This document shows positions 6,015 through 7,239 of a stretch of DNA of 7,239 nt, one piece after another. Location of the stretch: contig CALGEU010000357.1 of the NCBI GenBank assembly GCA_937881285.1, forward strand, positions 1 through 7,239, read 5' to 3'. How positions within the stretch are numbered: position 1 is the first letter of the stretch; every line of letters starts with the position of its first letter. The translations under genes were made by a program, and so were the position numbers. The notes below the pieces were generated by a model. That model made no database searches. It worked only from the letters and a program-made list of their open reading frames with translations, and was not told where the DNA came from. The stretch comes from an uncultured Clostridia bacterium. Its GTDB lineage: Bacteria; Bacillota; Clostridia; Christensenellales; CAG-917.

Positions 6015-7239
6015 ATGAAAAAACTGGTAACCGCACTCATAATCGTTCTTCCGCTCGTGTTCCTTATCGCCGTGTTCACGGTGACGAACATTGCGAAAAT
6101 ATCGACGGATATTCCCGCAACGGGCATAAATATAACCAACAAAGGCGACGACGGCGTGTTTGCGTTTGACATTGCGGACTACACTTCACCGCTGTTTGAA
6201 AGCGACCTTGGCGTAGAAGTTTTGCCGTACGTTGCGAAAAATCGCGGATTCGACCTTGAAATAACCGACGCGGAAACGGGCGAGCCGACGGACATCGTCA
6301 CAAAGGAAGAAAACGGCGCGTTCAGACTTCACGACGTGGGAATTGCAAAACTCACCTACACGAGCAAAGACGGCGGATACACCGACAGCGTCATTTTCAA
6401 CGTGTCGTGCAGCGGCGTTATATCTTTCTCTCCCACTCTTACCGACGGCGCAGGCAACGAATACGAACTCACGCCGAACGCCGACGGAGAATACGAAGCG
6501 GTCGTGCCGACTGGCAGTCTGTTCTTTGGCGGAGAATATTATCCCAAAACCGCAAACGCGCACGCTCATTTCGAAGCGGACAACGCAGGCGCACTCAAAA
6601 TAAACGCCGTTACGGGCATTGCAACGGCATATTACAGCGGCAAAAACGCAGTCACCATGAGCGTGACCGACGCTTTCGGCAACTCGGTGAAAAAGAAAAT
6701 CAATCTGACCGTTCAAAAATCGGGAGACCCGGTCGTGAACGGTCTCGACGCGTCTTCAGTGACGGTGAGGCTCGGCGCGCCGCTCGGCGTCACGAGCCTT
6801 GCGTTCAGAGTGGAGAGCGAATATATGGACGGCGCGACTTTCGAAGGCCCGAATCTCAAACAAGCGACGTTTGAAAAGGCGGACGGCGACAACGAAAACG
6901 CACACGTTCTCAAAATCGAACTAAATAGCGCATTTACGTCCGAAACAAGCCCTAGATATACCCTGTCTCTTGCGAACGGAAGAAAAATTCACGTCTATAT
7001 CGACTTTGCGGACTACGACTTCAACGTGTATTCCACGACGAACCGCACGGGCAAAGGCGACGTGATAATGCTTGACGGCGGCCAGACGAGAATCGCAGTC
7101 ACTTCAACGCCCGAAGACGACCTTGTATATTCGTTTGAAGTGGAAGATACGAGCATTGCAAGCGTGCTGAGCGCAGAAAACGATTATTGCTTCATAAAAG
7201 CAAACGCTATCGGCGAAACCATGCTCGTCATTCACTGGT
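6015..7239 (+). CDS. Membrane-anchored extracytoplasmic protein with bacterial Ig-like domains (3' end beyond window)
   Basis: My translation from ATG at 6015 stays open for 408 codons to the window edge. The N-terminus MKKLVTALIIVLPLVFLIAVFTV is a basic start plus one hydrophobic span (about 4-23) with no lipobox cysteine, so it is an uncleaved anchor or signal peptide. The remainder is soluble, rich in Asp, Gly, Thr and beta-strand patterns. Residues about 183-233 (ALKINAVTGIATAYYSGKNA onward) and about 348-408 (DTSIASVLSAENDYCFIKAN followed by IGETMLVI) resemble the 'DTSIATVD...V.A...G.A.I.V' pattern of Big_2-type Ig-like domains. The stretches 45-135 and 245-340 also look like beta-sandwiches but were not recognised. 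GGAG lies eight bases before the start, and the gene begins two bases after the permease stop, so it belongs to the exporter operon. It may be an accessory or surface partner of the exporter; no enzymatic motif was seen. Confidence 0.88.
   Translation, partial: MKKLVTALIIVLPLVFLIAVFTVTNIAKISTDIPATGINITNKGDDGVFAFDIADYTSPLFESDLGVEVLPYVAKNRGFDLEITDAETGEPTDIVTKEENGAFRLHDVGIAKLTYTSKDGGYTDSVIFNVSCSGVISFSPTLTDGAGNEYELTPNADGEYEAVVPTGSLFFGGEYYPKTANAHAHFEADNAGALKINAVTGIATAYYSGKNAVTMSVTDAFGNSVKKKINLTVQKSGDPVVNGLDASSVTVRLGAPLGVTSLAFRVESEYMDGATFEGPNLKQATFEKADGDNENAHVLKIELNSAFTSETSPRYTLSLANGRKIHVYIDFADYDFNVYSTTNRTGKGDVIMLDGGQTRIAVTSTPEDDLVYSFEVEDTSIASVLSAENDYCFIKANAIGETMLVIHW

Noticed and set aside
5398..6036. 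212-codon open frame on the minus strand
   Set aside because: Antisense to the permease, Arg/His/Cys-rich, no ribosome binding site support; shadow.

Overview
The window looks like chromosomal DNA of a Gram-positive, Clostridia-like Bacillota bacterium. The evidence is AAGGAG-type ribosome binding sites, two near-perfect sigma-A promoters (TTGACA-N17-TATAAT and TTGACA-N17-TAAAAT), a short Bacillus-type CysE, and moderately GC-rich genes separated by very AT-rich spacer. Genus and species cannot be read from the sequence; an uncultured gut or environmental lineage is only a guess. No tRNA, rRNA, transposase, CRISPR array or phage gene was seen.

Left part (1-2615, minus strand): a housekeeping pair read right to left, ftsH (membrane AAA+ zinc protease) followed after 6 bases by cysE (serine O-acetyltransferase, first step of cysteine synthesis). 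The cysE gene runs off the left edge but lacks only its extreme C-terminus. A consensus promoter at 2696-2724 and a good ribosome binding site drive the pair.

Middle (2616-3574): about 960 bases of AT-rich divergent spacer with no convincing gene. It holds the two outward-facing promoters and an unusual density of palindromes, hairpins, short direct repeats and a run of ten C. This is the part of the window least explained by its genes.

Right part (3575-7239, plus strand): a tight three-gene unit. It encodes an ABC-2 type exporter ATPase (GTG start), a 561-residue permease with about 12 membrane spans (ATGA overlap with the ATPase gene), and, two bases after the permease stop, a large membrane-anchored extracytoplasmic protein with bacterial Ig-like folds that runs off the right edge. 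ATPase and permease would form an exporter of unknown substrate. The Ig-like protein is probably its surface partner or a co-expressed cell-envelope protein.

Most noteworthy: the exporter plus Ig-like protein operon with its palindromic leader, and the repeat-rich divergent spacer. Neither can be called a proven new system from sequence alone.
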